Origin: CAVUNY01 sp963768585
GTDB lineage: Bacteria > Chloroflexota > Anaerolineae > Anaerolineales > Anaerolineaceae
DNA length: 64,000 bases
NCBI GenBank assembly: GCA_963768585.1
Contig: CAVYIF010000016.1
Span: forward strand, 124,001-188,000
Direction: 5' to 3'
Shown here one piece after another: positions 52,475 through 62,600 of the stretch; the stretch's first letter is position 1; each line of letters begins with the position of its first letter. Under the pieces are notes generated by a model. The model worked only from the letters and a program-made list of their open reading frames with translations. It searched no databases and was not told where the DNA came from. Position numbers and translations under genes: made by a program.

Positions 52475-53341
52475 ATGGAAAAGGTAGAACGATTACTTCC
52501 GGTGCGCAACCAGTTAGGCGAGGGCCCTCTGTGGCGCACGGATGAACAGGCCCTGTACTGGGTCGATATCGAAGGAAAAGCCTATTACCGCTACCTCCCG
52601 GCGACGGGGGTGCAGGAAAGAGTGGAGGTCGGTCTGCTGCTGGGGGTGATGCGCTTCCGCCGGTCCGGCGGGATGGTGATGGCAACCAGTGAAGGCATCC
52701 AATTGTGGGACGACCAGACCCGCACCCTGACCCCGCTGGTCAACCCGGAAGCGGACAAGCCCAGGGCGCGTTTCAACGACGGTGCGGTCGACCCGCAGGG
52801 ACGCTTTTGGGCCGGCACCATGGCACCAGGCGAGCCCAGCAGCGCGCTGTACCGCCTGGACGCGGACCACAGCCTGAAGAAGATGGACGGCCCAATCGGT
52901 ACCTCGAATGGCATCGGCTGGAGTCTGGACGGGCGCAGCCTGTATTTCACCGACAGCCCGGCGAAAGTGATCTACGCCTACGATTTCGATCCGGACAGCG
53001 GCAATATCGCCAACCGGCGGCCTTTCATTCATACCCCGGATGAGCCCGGAGTCCCGGACGGCCTGATCGTAGACAGCCAGGGCTTTTTGTGGAGCGCGCG
53101 CTGGGGCGGTTGGAAAATCAACCGCTACGACCCGGCCGGCAAACTGGAACGGGTCATCACGATGCCGGTTGAGTTTCCTACCTGCTGCGTGTTTGGCGGC
53201 CCGGACCTGACCGACCTGTACGTCACCACAGCCTGGACGAATTTAGGCGAGCAGGGCAAAGACACCCAACCCTGGGCCGGGGATATCTTCCGGCTGCATA
53301 CGGATATCAAAGGCCAGGTCGAGCCGTTTTACGCCGGGTAA
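52475..53341 (+). CDS. SMP-30/gluconolactonase family sugar lactonase
   Basis: 288 residues, six-bladed beta-propeller. Metal-ligand motifs: LGEGPLW (Glu), RFNDGAVDPQGRFWAGTM (Asn/Asp), GTSNGIGWSLDGRSLYFTDS (Asn) and PDGLIVDSQGFLWSARWGGW (Asp). Hydrolyses aldonolactones, with L-arabinono-lactone likely given the adjacent GH51 gene (inference). GGAGGT precedes ATG 52475. Confidence 0.92.
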   Translation: MEKVERLLPVRNQLGEGPLWRTDEQALYWVDIEGKAYYRYLPATGVQERVEVGLLLGVMRFRRSGGMVMATSEGIQLWDDQTRTLTPLVNPEADKPRARFNDGAVDPQGRFWAGTMAPGEPSSALYRLDADHSLKKMDGPIGTSNGIGWSLDGRSLYFTDSPAKVIYAYDFDPDSGNIANRRPFIHTPDEPGVPDGLIVDSQGFLWSARWGGWKINRYDPAGKLERVITMPVEFPTCCVFGGPDLTDLYVTTAWTNLGEQGKDTQPWAGDIFRLHTDIKGQVEPFYAG

Positions 53342-53349
53342 ACCATAGG

Positions 53350-53378
53350 GCGTCAACACTGAGGCGCAGAGACGTAAA
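53350..53378. repeat. GGCGCAGAGACGTAAAG intergenic motif
   Basis: GGCGTCAACACTGAGGCGCAGAGACGTAAAG-like text begins a 110-base spacer before the hydrolase gene. It resembles the motif at about 16425; the function is unknown. Confidence 0.4.
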
Positions 53379-53458
53379 GATGTTATAGATGTCAATTTTG
53401 AGTGGATTGTGTAGGGTGCGTGGAGCGGATCATACAACAGTGATGCTGTTCCTGAATT

Positions 53459-54538
53459 TTGCAAAACCCACCATATGATAACCAAGGAGTGCAAAGACTT
53501 TTGGACCACCTTACTTTTGATTCCGTTCAACATGACCAGGCGCTGTACGAACGTGTAAAGCCTGAGTTTGAATTCCAGGGGGATACCCCGCAGCAGTTCC
53601 AGGCCTGGGCGGATGCGTTTCGCCCGCGCCTGGCGCAGGCCCTTGGCCTGGAGGCGATCGCTCATCAGACCACCGGGCACACGCCTGCGGCTGTGCGCGG
53701 TGAAGTGGTCGAGATGGAAGACCATTTCCGCGAATCGTGGCACCTGTGGGTCGAGCCGACGGTACCGCTGCCGTTTTACCTGCTGCGCCCCAAAGGCACT
53801 GCCGGAGCGCGCCCGCTGGTGCTGACCCCACACGGTCACAACCAGCCCCATATTTATGTGGGCATAGCCAACAACGAACAAGAACAAAAATCCGTTCAAG
53901 ATGGCGAGCGGGATATTGCTGTGCAGGCGGTGCGGCAGGGATACCTGGTGATCGCCCCTACCGCGCGCGGCTTTGGTGAGACGCGCACTCCGCAGGACAT
54001 CACGGAGGGGAAGGTGTCCTCCTGCCATACCCAGTTGATGCACGATCTGCTGGTCGGGCGCACGCCGGTCGGCGAGCGCGTCTGGGATATTTCGCGCCTG
54101 ATCGATTGGGCCCTGGCTAATCTGGAGGTTGAGGCGGGAAAGATTGCTGTCACCGGCAACTCCGGCGGGGGCACGGCTGCCCTGTTTGCGGCGGCATGCG
54201 AACCGCGCATCTCGGTGGCCATACCGGCATCGTATTTCTGCACTTTCCGCGGCAGCATCGGCACCATTCGCCACTGTGACTGCAACTATATTCCCGGTAT
54301 TTTGAATTTGGGCGAAATGTACGATATTGCCGGATTGATTGCCCCACGTCCATTTTTAGCGGTTGCCGGCGTGCAGGATCCGATCTTTCCGATCGAGCAC
54401 GTGCGCTACGCCTTCGGACGTTTACAGCGCATCTATGCCGCGGCGGGCGCGCCTGAGCGCTGCGCTCTGTATGTAGGACCGGGAGGGCACCGCTACTATA
54501 AAGCGGATGTCTGGCCTTTCCTGCGCCGCTGGTGGTAA
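53459..54538 (+). CDS. Alpha/beta-hydrolase (acetyl-xylan-esterase-like)
   Basis: Up to 359 residues. Nucleophile Ser in VTGNSGGGTAALFAAA (G-x-S-x-G), oxyanion and lid regions in LVLTPHGHNQP and IAPTARGFGETRTPQD, Asp in GVQDPIFPIEHVRYAF and His in GPGGHRYYKADVW complete the triad. The fold is like abhydrolase/AXE1 enzymes that deacylate polysaccharides. No signal peptide. The start is uncertain: TTG 53459 gives the full length shown; TTG 53501 lies better behind AAGGAG (53483-53488). The lactonase and GH51 genes upstream suggest a plant-polymer pathway. Confidence 0.82.
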   Translation: MQNPPYDNQGVQRLLDHLTFDSVQHDQALYERVKPEFEFQGDTPQQFQAWADAFRPRLAQALGLEAIAHQTTGHTPAAVRGEVVEMEDHFRESWHLWVEPTVPLPFYLLRPKGTAGARPLVLTPHGHNQPHIYVGIANNEQEQKSVQDGERDIAVQAVRQGYLVIAPTARGFGETRTPQDITEGKVSSCHTQLMHDLLVGRTPVGERVWDISRLIDWALANLEVEAGKIAVTGNSGGGTAALFAAACEPRISVAIPASYFCTFRGSIGTIRHCDCNYIPGILNLGEMYDIAGLIAPRPFLAVAGVQDPIFPIEHVRYAFGRLQRIYAAAGAPERCALYVGPGGHRYYKADVWPFLRRWW

Positions 54539-54631
54539 AGTGCCCACTGGGGAGTTAAGGGACGGTCGCTTTTTTGTGCGCCAATGCCAACCTGGGTGCA
54601 TGAAGATCGGGGCAATCGCGCGTCAATGATG

Positions 54632-54674
54632 TTTGGATGTGATATTGTGGTGTAGTCACGACATCACATCCAAA
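54632..54674. terminator. 12-bp hairpin between the hydrolase and GH32 genes
   Basis: TTTGGATGTGAT (54632-54643) pairs with 54663-54674 around a 19-base loop with a possible inner GTG/CAC pair. It lies between convergent genes. No T-run follows. Confidence 0.55.
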
Positions 54675-54703
54675 TTATTTAAAATATATGGCTGGTCTTT
54701 GGT

Positions 54704-56344
54704 CTACCAGATGGAATTAAGGGTATAAATGGACAGCGCGATATTCTGGTCGTCCGTATCCAGCTCCAATTTTCTCTCACCAGGTTGGAAAAGGGTCATG
54801 GCGGCAAAGGCAGCCCAACCCTGGTCGACGAAGACCTCGGTGATCGAGCGGTCAATCAACAGCCGCAGGCTGAGACGCGGACCGGCAGGAGCGACCGGCG
54901 CAATTTGCCCGGCAAAGTGGATTTCGGCGTGGGACGGATCCCAGGTGAGCGCGTAGTCGCCGATGTGCAGGGTGAACGCGCTGGCGGCGTCAACTTCCAG
55001 CCGGATTTCGAGCAGTTCGCCCAGGTTCGGAAAATCCAGCAGGGCATTCGCCCCGGCCAGGTTAAGCTGGCTGCCGCACACTTCAGACTGGCGCAGTTGA
55101 GCGAGTTCTTCCACCGGGTAAAAACACAGCCGGTACGGGGCGGTTTCATCCGCCGTGCGGCGCAGGCTTAATTCCAGGGGGACAGTCATCCCCTGGCTGA
55201 AGGGCATGCCCGGGTAGGCGGCCCCTTCCAGCCAGCCGATCATGATCTTGCGCCCCTGCGGGGCGTTGTTAAAAATTTGGGCGGCATAGAAGCTCGGGCC
55301 GGCGTGGGCTGCAGCCGGGGGCATGGCGGGGGTGAAGGTCTGTCCATCAAAGCTGCCCACCTGGTAGGCGGACTTCAACTGGCCTTTCACGGCTCCGTAA
55401 ACCACCCAGCGCGTCTCGCCGGGTTGGTCATCGACCGCGATTTCGAACAGTTCCGGGCATTCGTACCAGCCCGGCAAGAAGCTCTGGCGCTGCCAATCTT
55501 TCAGGTCGGTGGAGGTGTAAATGGCGTAGCCGAAGCTTTCCACTGTCCCACCGCCACCCGAGCCTGCTCCGCTCTCCAATGGCTCTTCATATACAATCAT
55601 CACCCAGTGCTTGCCAGGTGCGTACCAGATGATCTTGGGGTCGCGGCCCTGGTGGGCAATGACCGGGTTACCGGCTACCTCTGTGAAGGAACGACCGCGG
55701 TCCAGGCTGCAGGCCAGGCATTCACCGCGACCGGTGCTGGTAAAGGCCACCACCAGCGCCTCTTCATCACCCTGTTTCCAACCGGAGGTGTTCTCGATAT
55801 CGACCAACCCTCCGCCTGAATAGGCCATATCCGCCAGCGATTTTTGATAAAGCGCTTCGGATAGTTCCATCCAATGCACCAGGTCGCGGCTGACGGCGTG
55901 GCCCCAGTGCATGTTGCCCCAGCCTGTGCCAAACGGGTTGTGCTGGTAAAACAGGTGCCACTCACCCTGATGGAAAACCAACCCGTTGGGATCGTTGTTC
56001 CAGCCGCGGCGGGCGGTGAAGTGGTACTGCGGGCGGTAGGTCTCATAGTACAGGTTTTCCGCCCCGATCAACCCGTTCGACTGCTGAATGTTTTGCGCCA
56101 GCCAGGCGGACTGGGCCTCGGGCAGCGGGGCAAGTGCCTTGAGGGTCAGAGTTTCGCCATCAAAGGCACTTACATCGTAAAATGCCCACCAATCTGGTGA
56201 ACCGCTGTCAGCCAGTTCTGCCGAAAATTCACGCAGGACCTGGCCCCGGTGTTCGATTTGCAGGACAACTTTCGGACTGCCGCTGCGGATCGGAAAGTGC
56301 AGGTATTTTCCATTAATGGTAACGGTCTCATGAAAATTAATCAT
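54704..56344 (-). CDS. Glycoside hydrolase family 32 (invertase/levanase/inulinase type)
   Basis: 546 residues. Hydrolyses beta-fructofuranosyl bonds of sucrose, levan or inulin. Nucleophile Asp in WNNDPNGL (about residue 116-120), transition-state Asp in GRDPKIIWY, acid/base Glu in YECPELFEI, plus YRPQYHFTARRGW. The five-bladed propeller is followed by a beta-sandwich (about 400-546). The N-terminal 100 residues form an extra beta domain (NGKYLHFPIRSGSPKVVLQIEHRG) not present in small GH32 enzymes. No signal peptide is seen, so cytosolic or exported by another route. Confidence 0.95.
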   Translation of the reverse strand: MINFHETVTINGKYLHFPIRSGSPKVVLQIEHRGQVLREFSAELADSGSPDWWAFYDVSAFDGETLTLKALAPLPEAQSAWLAQNIQQSNGLIGAENLYYETYRPQYHFTARRGWNNDPNGLVFHQGEWHLFYQHNPFGTGWGNMHWGHAVSRDLVHWMELSEALYQKSLADMAYSGGGLVDIENTSGWKQGDEEALVVAFTSTGRGECLACSLDRGRSFTEVAGNPVIAHQGRDPKIIWYAPGKHWVMIVYEEPLESGAGSGGGGTVESFGYAIYTSTDLKDWQRQSFLPGWYECPELFEIAVDDQPGETRWVVYGAVKGQLKSAYQVGSFDGQTFTPAMPPAAAHAGPSFYAAQIFNNAPQGRKIMIGWLEGAAYPGMPFSQGMTVPLELSLRRTADETAPYRLCFYPVEELAQLRQSEVCGSQLNLAGANALLDFPNLGELLEIRLEVDAASAFTLHIGDYALTWDPSHAEIHFAGQIAPVAPAGPRLSLRLLIDRSITEVFVDQGWAAFAAMTLFQPGERKLELDTDDQNIALSIYTLNSIW

Positions 56345-56463
56345 GGTCTACCAGTGAAGTAAATTTAATGTTCATAGGTTTATTATAAACACTTATCTGG
56401 AAACAGTTGTTTCTCTCTACCAGAGTCCTGAATGGAAAATGCAGGTGCCCTGGCTTGTTTGGT

Positions 56464-56497
56464 CTGACACCATTCTGCCACAATCCTTTGATATACT
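56464..56497 (+). promoter_or_regulatory. Pho-box-like direct repeat and -10 box of the response regulator gene
   Basis: CTGACAC-CATT-CTGCCAC (56464-56481) is a 7-4-7 direct repeat with an 11-bp period, as in PhoB-type boxes. Ten bases later comes TATACT (56492-56497), seven bases before ATG 56505. The repeat replaces the -35 element, so an OmpR/PhoB-type activator likely binds here, probably the regulator encoded just downstream. Confidence 0.75.
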
Positions 56498-56504
56498 CAA
56501 ACCG

Positions 56505-57209
56505 ATGAAAAATGCCATTCCGCGCATCCTGGTGGTTGATGACGAGCAGTCCATGCTGGATCTGCTGGTTTACAACCTGAGTAAAGCCCATTATGAAGTG
56601 CTGACCGCCGTCAACGGGCGGCGGGCGCTGGAACTGGCGCGCGAGGCAGGCCCGGACCTGATTTTATTGGATCTGATGCTGCCGGAGGTGGATGGTCTAG
56701 ATGTGTGCCGCGAACTGCGCCGCGATTCCAGGGTGCCGATCATCATGATCACCGCCCGCGGCGAGGAGGTAGACCGGGTGGTGGGTTTGGAGCTGGGAGC
56801 GGATGATTATATCTGCAAGCCTTTCAGCATGCGCGAGCTGATGGCACGGGTCAAAGCCGTCCTGCGCCGTGCACAGCCAGAAGATGAAACGATCACCAGC
56901 GTCTTGACCGCTGCGGGCGGTCTGCGCCTGGATGTCGAACGCCGCGAGGTGACGGTGAGCGGCAACCTGCTGGATCTGACCCGCCTGGAGTTCGACCTGC
57001 TGCACATCCTGCTGCTCAATGCCGACCGGGTGCTGACTCGCGAGCGCCTGTTAGAACAAGTATGGGGCTACGATTTTTCCGGCGACACGCGCGCTGTGGA
57101 CAGTGTGGTCAAACGCCTGCGGGCAGCACTACGCGCGGCCGACCCGCAGGCTGACCAGATCGAAGCGGTGCGCGGGTTGGGTTATAAATTTAAAGGGAAC
57201 CGGTCGTGA
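56505..57209 (+). CDS. OmpR/PhoB-family response regulator
   Basis: 234 residues from ATG 56505 (the frame to 56439 would cross the promoter). Receiver domain: ILVVDDEQSMLDLLV (acidic pocket), phospho-acceptor Asp in LILLDLMLPEVDGLDV, Thr in IIMITA and Lys in YICKPFSMRELMARV. The winged-helix domain (LTRLEFDLLHILLLNADRVLTRERLLEQVWGYDFSGDTRAVDSVVKRLRAALR) is intact. GTGA overlap couples it to the sensor kinase. Its promoter, and that of the downstream SIMPL gene, carry matching direct repeats. TATACT seven bases before the ATG suggests a leaderless mRNA. Confidence 0.95.
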   Translation: MKNAIPRILVVDDEQSMLDLLVYNLSKAHYEVLTAVNGRRALELAREAGPDLILLDLMLPEVDGLDVCRELRRDSRVPIIMITARGEEVDRVVGLELGADDYICKPFSMRELMARVKAVLRRAQPEDETITSVLTAAGGLRLDVERREVTVSGNLLDLTRLEFDLLHILLLNADRVLTRERLLEQVWGYDFSGDTRAVDSVVKRLRAALRAADPQADQIEAVRGLGYKFKGNRS

Positions 57210-58702
57210 AAATGTCATTAGGTGTGCGCCTGGCCCTTAGCTATCTGATCGTTATCCTGATTGGGATGGGTGCCATCGCCCCCCTGGCCTGGCTGGCTGT
57301 CGAACGCCTCTACCAGAATTCGCAGAGCGCGAGCCTGCTGGCCCAGGCGAAACTGGTGGCAACAGCTCTGGATGAGCAGTCATTGTTGAATACAGACCCC
57401 GCGCCTTACGCGCAGACCTCCAACCTGCAGCCAGGGATCCATACCCGGGTGATCGATCCCCTGGGTGGGGCGTTGATTGACTTATCCCCCTCCAGCGCAC
57501 CGCCTGGAGAGGCCGGCCTGGCCCTGCCGCAATTGGCGCAGAATGCAGCCGGATTGGTGACGGCCGATGAACTGCTCAACCGGCCTGAAATTATCCAGGC
57601 TCTGGCCGGACAGGCGGCGACGGCCATTCGCCGGGTGGAAGTGGCCGGCGGGGGCAATGTGCTGTATGCGGCGGCGCCCGTGATTTCCAGCGCGGGGTCG
57701 GTGACGCAGATTGTCTACCTGGCGACGCCTCTGCCGGATGCCGGTTGGACGGCGCTGCCCCTGGATGTGCGCTGGCAGTTTGCCGGGGTGCTCCTGGCCG
57801 CGGTTTTGCTGGCAGGCGCAGTTGGGATCCTGCTGGCGCGGCGCATTTCTCGACCTTTAGACCGCTTGGCCGGGGCAGCCCAGGCGGTTGCCGCCGGCGA
57901 TTTGGACCAGGCAGTCCCCGAAGACCCGGCTATTCCCGAACTGGATGTCCTCGGACGTTCCTTTAACAGCATGACTGCCAGCCTGCGCCAGGCCGATCAA
58001 TTGAAGACCGGTTTTATCTCGGATGTGACCCACGAACTGCGCACCCCGCTGACCGTGATCAAAGGCACCATAGAGACTTTGCAGGACGGTGCGCTGGACG
58101 ACCTCAAGGCCCGCGGGCCTTTCCTGGAGTCGATGGGTCGAGAAACGGAGCGCTTGATCCGCCTGGTGAACGACCTGCTGGTGCTGACTCGGGCGGATGC
58201 CGGTGCTTTGAACCTGCGCCTGCGCCCATTGGACCTGTCCGAGCTGGCCCAGGCGCGCTGCAGCCATTTCCAGGGAGCGGCGGATAAGCACCAGGTTCAG
58301 CTGCGGGTTGCACAGAAAGACCAGGCAGAAGGCGCGGTGCGCTTTATGGTGTCTGCCGACGCCGACCGCATGGCTCAGGTGCTGGACAACCTGCTGGATA
58401 ACGCAGTGCGCTATTCTCCACCCGGCGGCGAGGTAACGGTTTCCCTGGTTCGCGAGGGGGAAGAGGTCGTGTGCCGGGTGACCGACCAGGGAACTGGCAT
58501 TCCCGCCCAGCACCTGCCATTTATATTCGAGCGTTTTTACCGGGTCGATCCATCCCGCGAACGGGGACGCGAAGGGGGCAGTGGGCTGGGTTTATCCATC
58601 GTGCGCGGACTGCTTCAGGCTCATGGGGGAATGGTGAGCGCCGAAAGCAGCCTGGGTCGGGGCACTACCATCAGCATGCGCCTCAAGGCTGTCGCTGGCT
58701 GA
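57206..58702 (+). CDS. Sensor histidine kinase
   Basis: 498 residues; start GTG 57206 overlaps the regulator stop by four bases (ATG 57212 is an alternative). N-terminal membrane helix (LALSYLIVILIGMGAIAPLAWLAV), extracellular sensor of about 150 residues with no known fold, second helix (WQFAGVLLAAVLLAGAVGILLA), HAMP linker (RRISRPLDRLAGAAQAVAAGDL), HisKA with phospho-acceptor His in VTHELRTPLTVIKG, and an ATPase part (LDNLLDNAVRYSPPGGEV; VCRVTDQGTGIPAQHLPFIFERFYR; GSGLGLSIVRGLLQAHGG). A PhoR/BaeS-type kinase for envelope signals (inference). Confidence 0.95.
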   Translation: MKMSLGVRLALSYLIVILIGMGAIAPLAWLAVERLYQNSQSASLLAQAKLVATALDEQSLLNTDPAPYAQTSNLQPGIHTRVIDPLGGALIDLSPSSAPPGEAGLALPQLAQNAAGLVTADELLNRPEIIQALAGQAATAIRRVEVAGGGNVLYAAAPVISSAGSVTQIVYLATPLPDAGWTALPLDVRWQFAGVLLAAVLLAGAVGILLARRISRPLDRLAGAAQAVAAGDLDQAVPEDPAIPELDVLGRSFNSMTASLRQADQLKTGFISDVTHELRTPLTVIKGTIETLQDGALDDLKARGPFLESMGRETERLIRLVNDLLVLTRADAGALNLRLRPLDLSELAQARCSHFQGAADKHQVQLRVAQKDQAEGAVRFMVSADADRMAQVLDNLLDNAVRYSPPGGEVTVSLVREGEEVVCRVTDQGTGIPAQHLPFIFERFYRVDPSRERGREGGSGLGLSIVRGLLQAHGGMVSAESSLGRGTTISMRLKAVAG

Positions 58703-58720
58703 TCGGCAACTGCTTCCAAA

Positions 58721-58765
58721 CTACCACTTTTCTGCCATCTTCCTGCCATCGACATCTTCTATGCT
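58721..58765 (+). promoter_or_regulatory. Pho-box-like direct repeats and -10 box of the SIMPL gene
   Basis: CTGCCAT-CTTC-CTGCCAT (58732-58749), with a weaker third copy CTACCAC at 58721, shows an 11-bp period. TATGCT (58760-58765) begins exactly 10 bases after the repeat, as at 56492. A regulator-activated promoter is inferred. Confidence 0.78.
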
Positions 58766-58846
58766 AGAGGTGAGGGACAGGGTTCGCCGGATTAATCCCG
58801 CGCATAAAGAGCCTGCGTTCTACTTTTCTTTCAGGAGGATGGTTTC

Positions 58847-59644
58847 ATGAAAACAAGTTCGAATTTGTATACACTGGTTTTAGCGATCATATTGGTGGCT
58901 TTGGCAGGGGTGGCTTTGCGTCCTCAGACGGCTGTCACGGCGCTGGCCCCGCTGCCCGCAGAAGAAGTTTGCAGCGATGCGCGCTCGGTGCAGGTATCAG
59001 GCGCGGCGGTGATTAATGTTACCCCCGACCGGGCTCTGCTCCAGTTGGGCGTGCAGACGAACGGGACCACGCCGGATGCCACCCAGAACGCCAACTTTCA
59101 GGAGATCCAAAGGGTGATTGCTGCAGTGCGCGCGCTGGGGGTAGAAGCCAAAGACATTGCCACGGATTACTACATCGTTTATCCGGTTTACCAGGACTAC
59201 AACACGCTGGCGATCACGGGCTACCGCATCAATAACACGGTCTCGATCACCCTGCGGGATATCAGGTTGGTGGATGACGTGATCATCACGGCGTTAAAAA
59301 CCGGGGCCAACGAAGTGCAGGATGTGCAGTTCTATACCAGTGAACTGCGCAGATATCGGGATGAGGCGCGCTCGCTGGCGATGAAAGCTGCGGGCGAGAA
59401 GGCGGCCGCTCTGGCGGGCGCGGCCGGGGCTCAAGCCGGTTGTTTGCTGACCGCCAGCGAAAATACCTGGTCGCAGTACTACGGTTCGTGGCGCGGCGGG
59501 CGTGAAACCACCATGTGGGCTCAAAACGTGATCCAGAACGCTGCGCCTGCGCAGGGCGAAGGGATGCAAACGGATAACTCGCCGATCAGCCTGGGGCAGA
59601 TCGCCGTACGGGCGGAGGTCAGCGCCAGCTACAGTTTGAAGTGA
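58847..59644 (+). CDS. SIMPL (DUF541) domain secreted or membrane-anchored protein
   Basis: 265 residues. Signal segment NLYTLVLAIILVALAGVALRPQTA, then the SIMPL domain: SVQVSGAAVINVTPDRALLQLGVQTNGTTPDATQNANFQEIQRVIAAVRALGVEAKDIATDYYIVYPVYQ and GYRINNTVSITLRDIRLVDDVIITALKTGANEV. Such proteins occur outside the cytoplasm; roles in envelope stress are suspected but not proven. AGGAGGA precedes the ATG. Its promoter repeats match that of the two-component genes upstream, so it is a probable regulon member. Confidence 0.9.
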   Translation: MKTSSNLYTLVLAIILVALAGVALRPQTAVTALAPLPAEEVCSDARSVQVSGAAVINVTPDRALLQLGVQTNGTTPDATQNANFQEIQRVIAAVRALGVEAKDIATDYYIVYPVYQDYNTLAITGYRINNTVSITLRDIRLVDDVIITALKTGANEVQDVQFYTSELRRYRDEARSLAMKAAGEKAAALAGAAGAQAGCLLTASENTWSQYYGSWRGGRETTMWAQNVIQNAAPAQGEGMQTDNSPISLGQIAVRAEVSASYSLK

Positions 59645-59667
59645 AAACTGGTATTTTGCTGATCAAG

Positions 59668-62600
59668 TCAGCGGGTAATCGATGTTACGTTATCCGCCAC
59701 CAACACTGCTTCCCCTCTTCTGGAATCCGTCTCCATTGTGCCGGTGACCAGGAGCGGGCCGCTGCTGCCCAGGGCCTGCCGCGAGCGACGGTAGGCCTCG
59801 GGCCACACCACCACATCCAGCATGCCGTCCAAATCCTCAAGGGTGAGGAACATCATCCAATCGCCGCGGGCAGTCTTGGAGCGCCGTCCGGACTGGCGCA
59901 CCCCGGCCACTGTGACTCGCTGGCCCACTCGTCCGGCAGCTTCCAGGGTGTTGATCGCCCGGGTCGCGGAAATCTTATCGGCGACCAGTTCCAATGGGTG
60001 GGCGTCGACAGCGACCCCCAGCAGTTCTTCCTGTGCGGCAACTCTTTGCTCGAGCGTCCAATCGACCTGCGGTTCCGTCCCCCAGTCAAACAGGCTCATC
60101 TGGCCCGGCTGCCAGGCGGTGCCGTGCTGCAGGCGGCTGAGAAGTTCTGGAATGGGACCGAAACCCTGCAGTGCGCCAACCCGGGCTAGATTTTCGGCCT
60201 CCTGGGCGCGAGGGCTGGCGCGCGCCAGAAAATCTTCCAGGGAGTGAAAAGGGCGGTTGGCCAAAATGCGAGTTTGTGTGCGGCGGGTCAGGTCGCGCAC
60301 CTGGCCCAGTCCCATGTAAAGGACCTTTTGATGAGGTGCGTTGGGGTTCGTATCATCCACTGAAGTGCCGACTGTAAAGCTCTCGCCGGCGTGGTTGATG
60401 TGCGGTGGACGCACACTGAGGCCCAGGCGCCGTGTTTCGCTCAAATAAACCCGCTGGCTGTAATAGCCACCGCCATTGGCCAGCACGGCTGCCATGAATT
60501 CAGCCGGAAAATGGGTTTTACACCAGGCCGAGCGCCAGGCGACCTGTGCGTAGGAGGCGGCATGGGCCTTGGGGAAGCCGTATCCGGCAAAGGCCGCCAT
60601 CAATTCCCAGATGCGCTGTCCGGACTCGGGCGGCACGCCGGCATTGCGTTCGGCGGAGGCGATGAATTTCTGCTGAAGCTGCTGCATTTGCCGGCCAGGG
60701 TCAAAATGGCTCATGGCCCGCCGCAGCAGGTCGGCTTCGGCCAGGCTGAAACCGGCCAGGCTGTGCGCGATGCGCAGCACCTGCTCCTGGTAGAGAATTA
60801 CCCCGTAGGTTTCGTCCAGGAGAGGTGCCAGGGCCGGATGCAGATGAACCACGGGTTCTTCCCCTTTAAAACGGCGCACGAAGGCATCTCTTAAACCGCC
60901 TTGAATAGGTCCAGGCCGGTACAGGGCCAGGGCGACCAGCAAGTCGTCCTCGCTCCGGGCGTGGATTTCCCGCAGGGTGGCGCGCATTCCCGGGCTTTCG
61001 ATCTGAAAACAGCCAATGGTAGCCCCGTGTTCGAGGCGCTGGGAAGTTTGTTCGTCGGCGATGGGGGTTGAATCCAGCACCGCCAGGGGTGTGGCGAAGC
61101 GGCCTGGCTGGCTGGCGGAAATAAATTGGGCTACGTCACCCTGTACGGTCAGTCCGCGAATGCCCAGCAGGTCGATTTTGACCAGTCCGAGGGCTTCCAC
61201 CGAGTCCAGGTCGAATTGGGTGATGGTGATTCCTTTGGCTCCCGAGCGCATTACCGGCACCAGGTCGGTCAGCGGGCCGGGGGATACGATCAGTCCGCCG
61301 GGATGCACTGAGAGATGGCGCGGCAGCTTCAGCAGGGCATCCGCATCCGCGAAGACTTGATGGTGCAGTTCATCCGGGTAGCGCGCGCGCAGTTCAGCAA
61401 AAGGAGAAAATGCTTCGCTTTCAGGACTTTCCTCTTCGTGGCGGGCAAAGAAGGAATAAGGCAGCTGCTCCGCCAGCTGGCGGGCAGCGCTGGGGGAAAG
61501 GCCGTAAGCCTTGGCTACGTCGCCCACCACCGAGCGCGGGCGGTAGCGGTTGATTGTAGAAACCATTGCCACCCGGTCTGCGCCAAAGGTGTCAAAGGCA
61601 TGCTGGATGACTTCATCGCGGCGGCGCGAGCATAGGTCGGTGTCGATATCGGGAGGGGTGGTGCGAGCGGGGTTGAGAAAGCGTTCGAAATACAGGTCCA
61701 GGCGCAGGGGGTCGGGGCTGGTAATTTCCAGGCAGTGCGCCACCAGGGAAGACGCTGCCGAGCCGCGCGAGGAATAGGGGATCCCGGCTCGGCGGGCGAA
61801 AGCCAGCAGTTCTTCGACGATCAAGAAGATCGGCTCATATCCCAGTCGGGCGATAACTTCCAATTCATGGTCCAGGCGGGCTTGCACGGGTGCGGTTAAT
61901 GCGCCGTACAGGCGCAGGGCGCCGGCTTCGGCCTTTTGGCGCAGGACCTGGGTGGCAGTCGTGCCGGGTGGGAGGGGTATCTGGGGCATGTGGGCCACGC
62001 CCAGAGGCAGGTCGAACTTGCAGCGTGCGGCAATTTCAACCGTCGCCGCCAGGGCCGCCGGAAAGGCGCGAAAACGGGCTGCAAGCTCTGCGGGGGTAAG
62101 AAAAGCCGCCTGAGGAGGAGCTGCCGCAGCCGCGGGCAGGCGATTGAGGGGAACGTTCAGACGAATGGCAGAAACGGTGCGCTGCAGGTGGGCCTGCTCT
62201 GGCTTGAGATAATAAACGGGCGGCGCTGCGACCACCGGCAAATCCAGGCGGTGGGCCAGGCTGGTGAGCGGCAGTCCGGCGCCTGGATCGGTCAGCCCGA
62301 CATATAATTGCCCGGGAAAGAGATTTTTGAGCCGGTCCAGGCGTCTGCCGGAGGAATCTCCCTGGTGAGAGGAGATGGCCAGCATCCCCTTCGGGCAGTC
62401 GGCAAGCTGGTCCAGGGTGCAGACAGGGTCACTGTTACTCGGGTCGTCCTTTAGCTGCAGGCTGCTGGATAACCGGCACAGGGCACGCCACCCCTCGAGG
62501 TTCTGGGCAAGCAGGACCAGTCGGCTGCTGTGGGGATGGGGCTGTCCACCGGCGTCGTCCCAGGTCAGATCGATCTCCATGCCCAACAGGGGCTGCAGGC

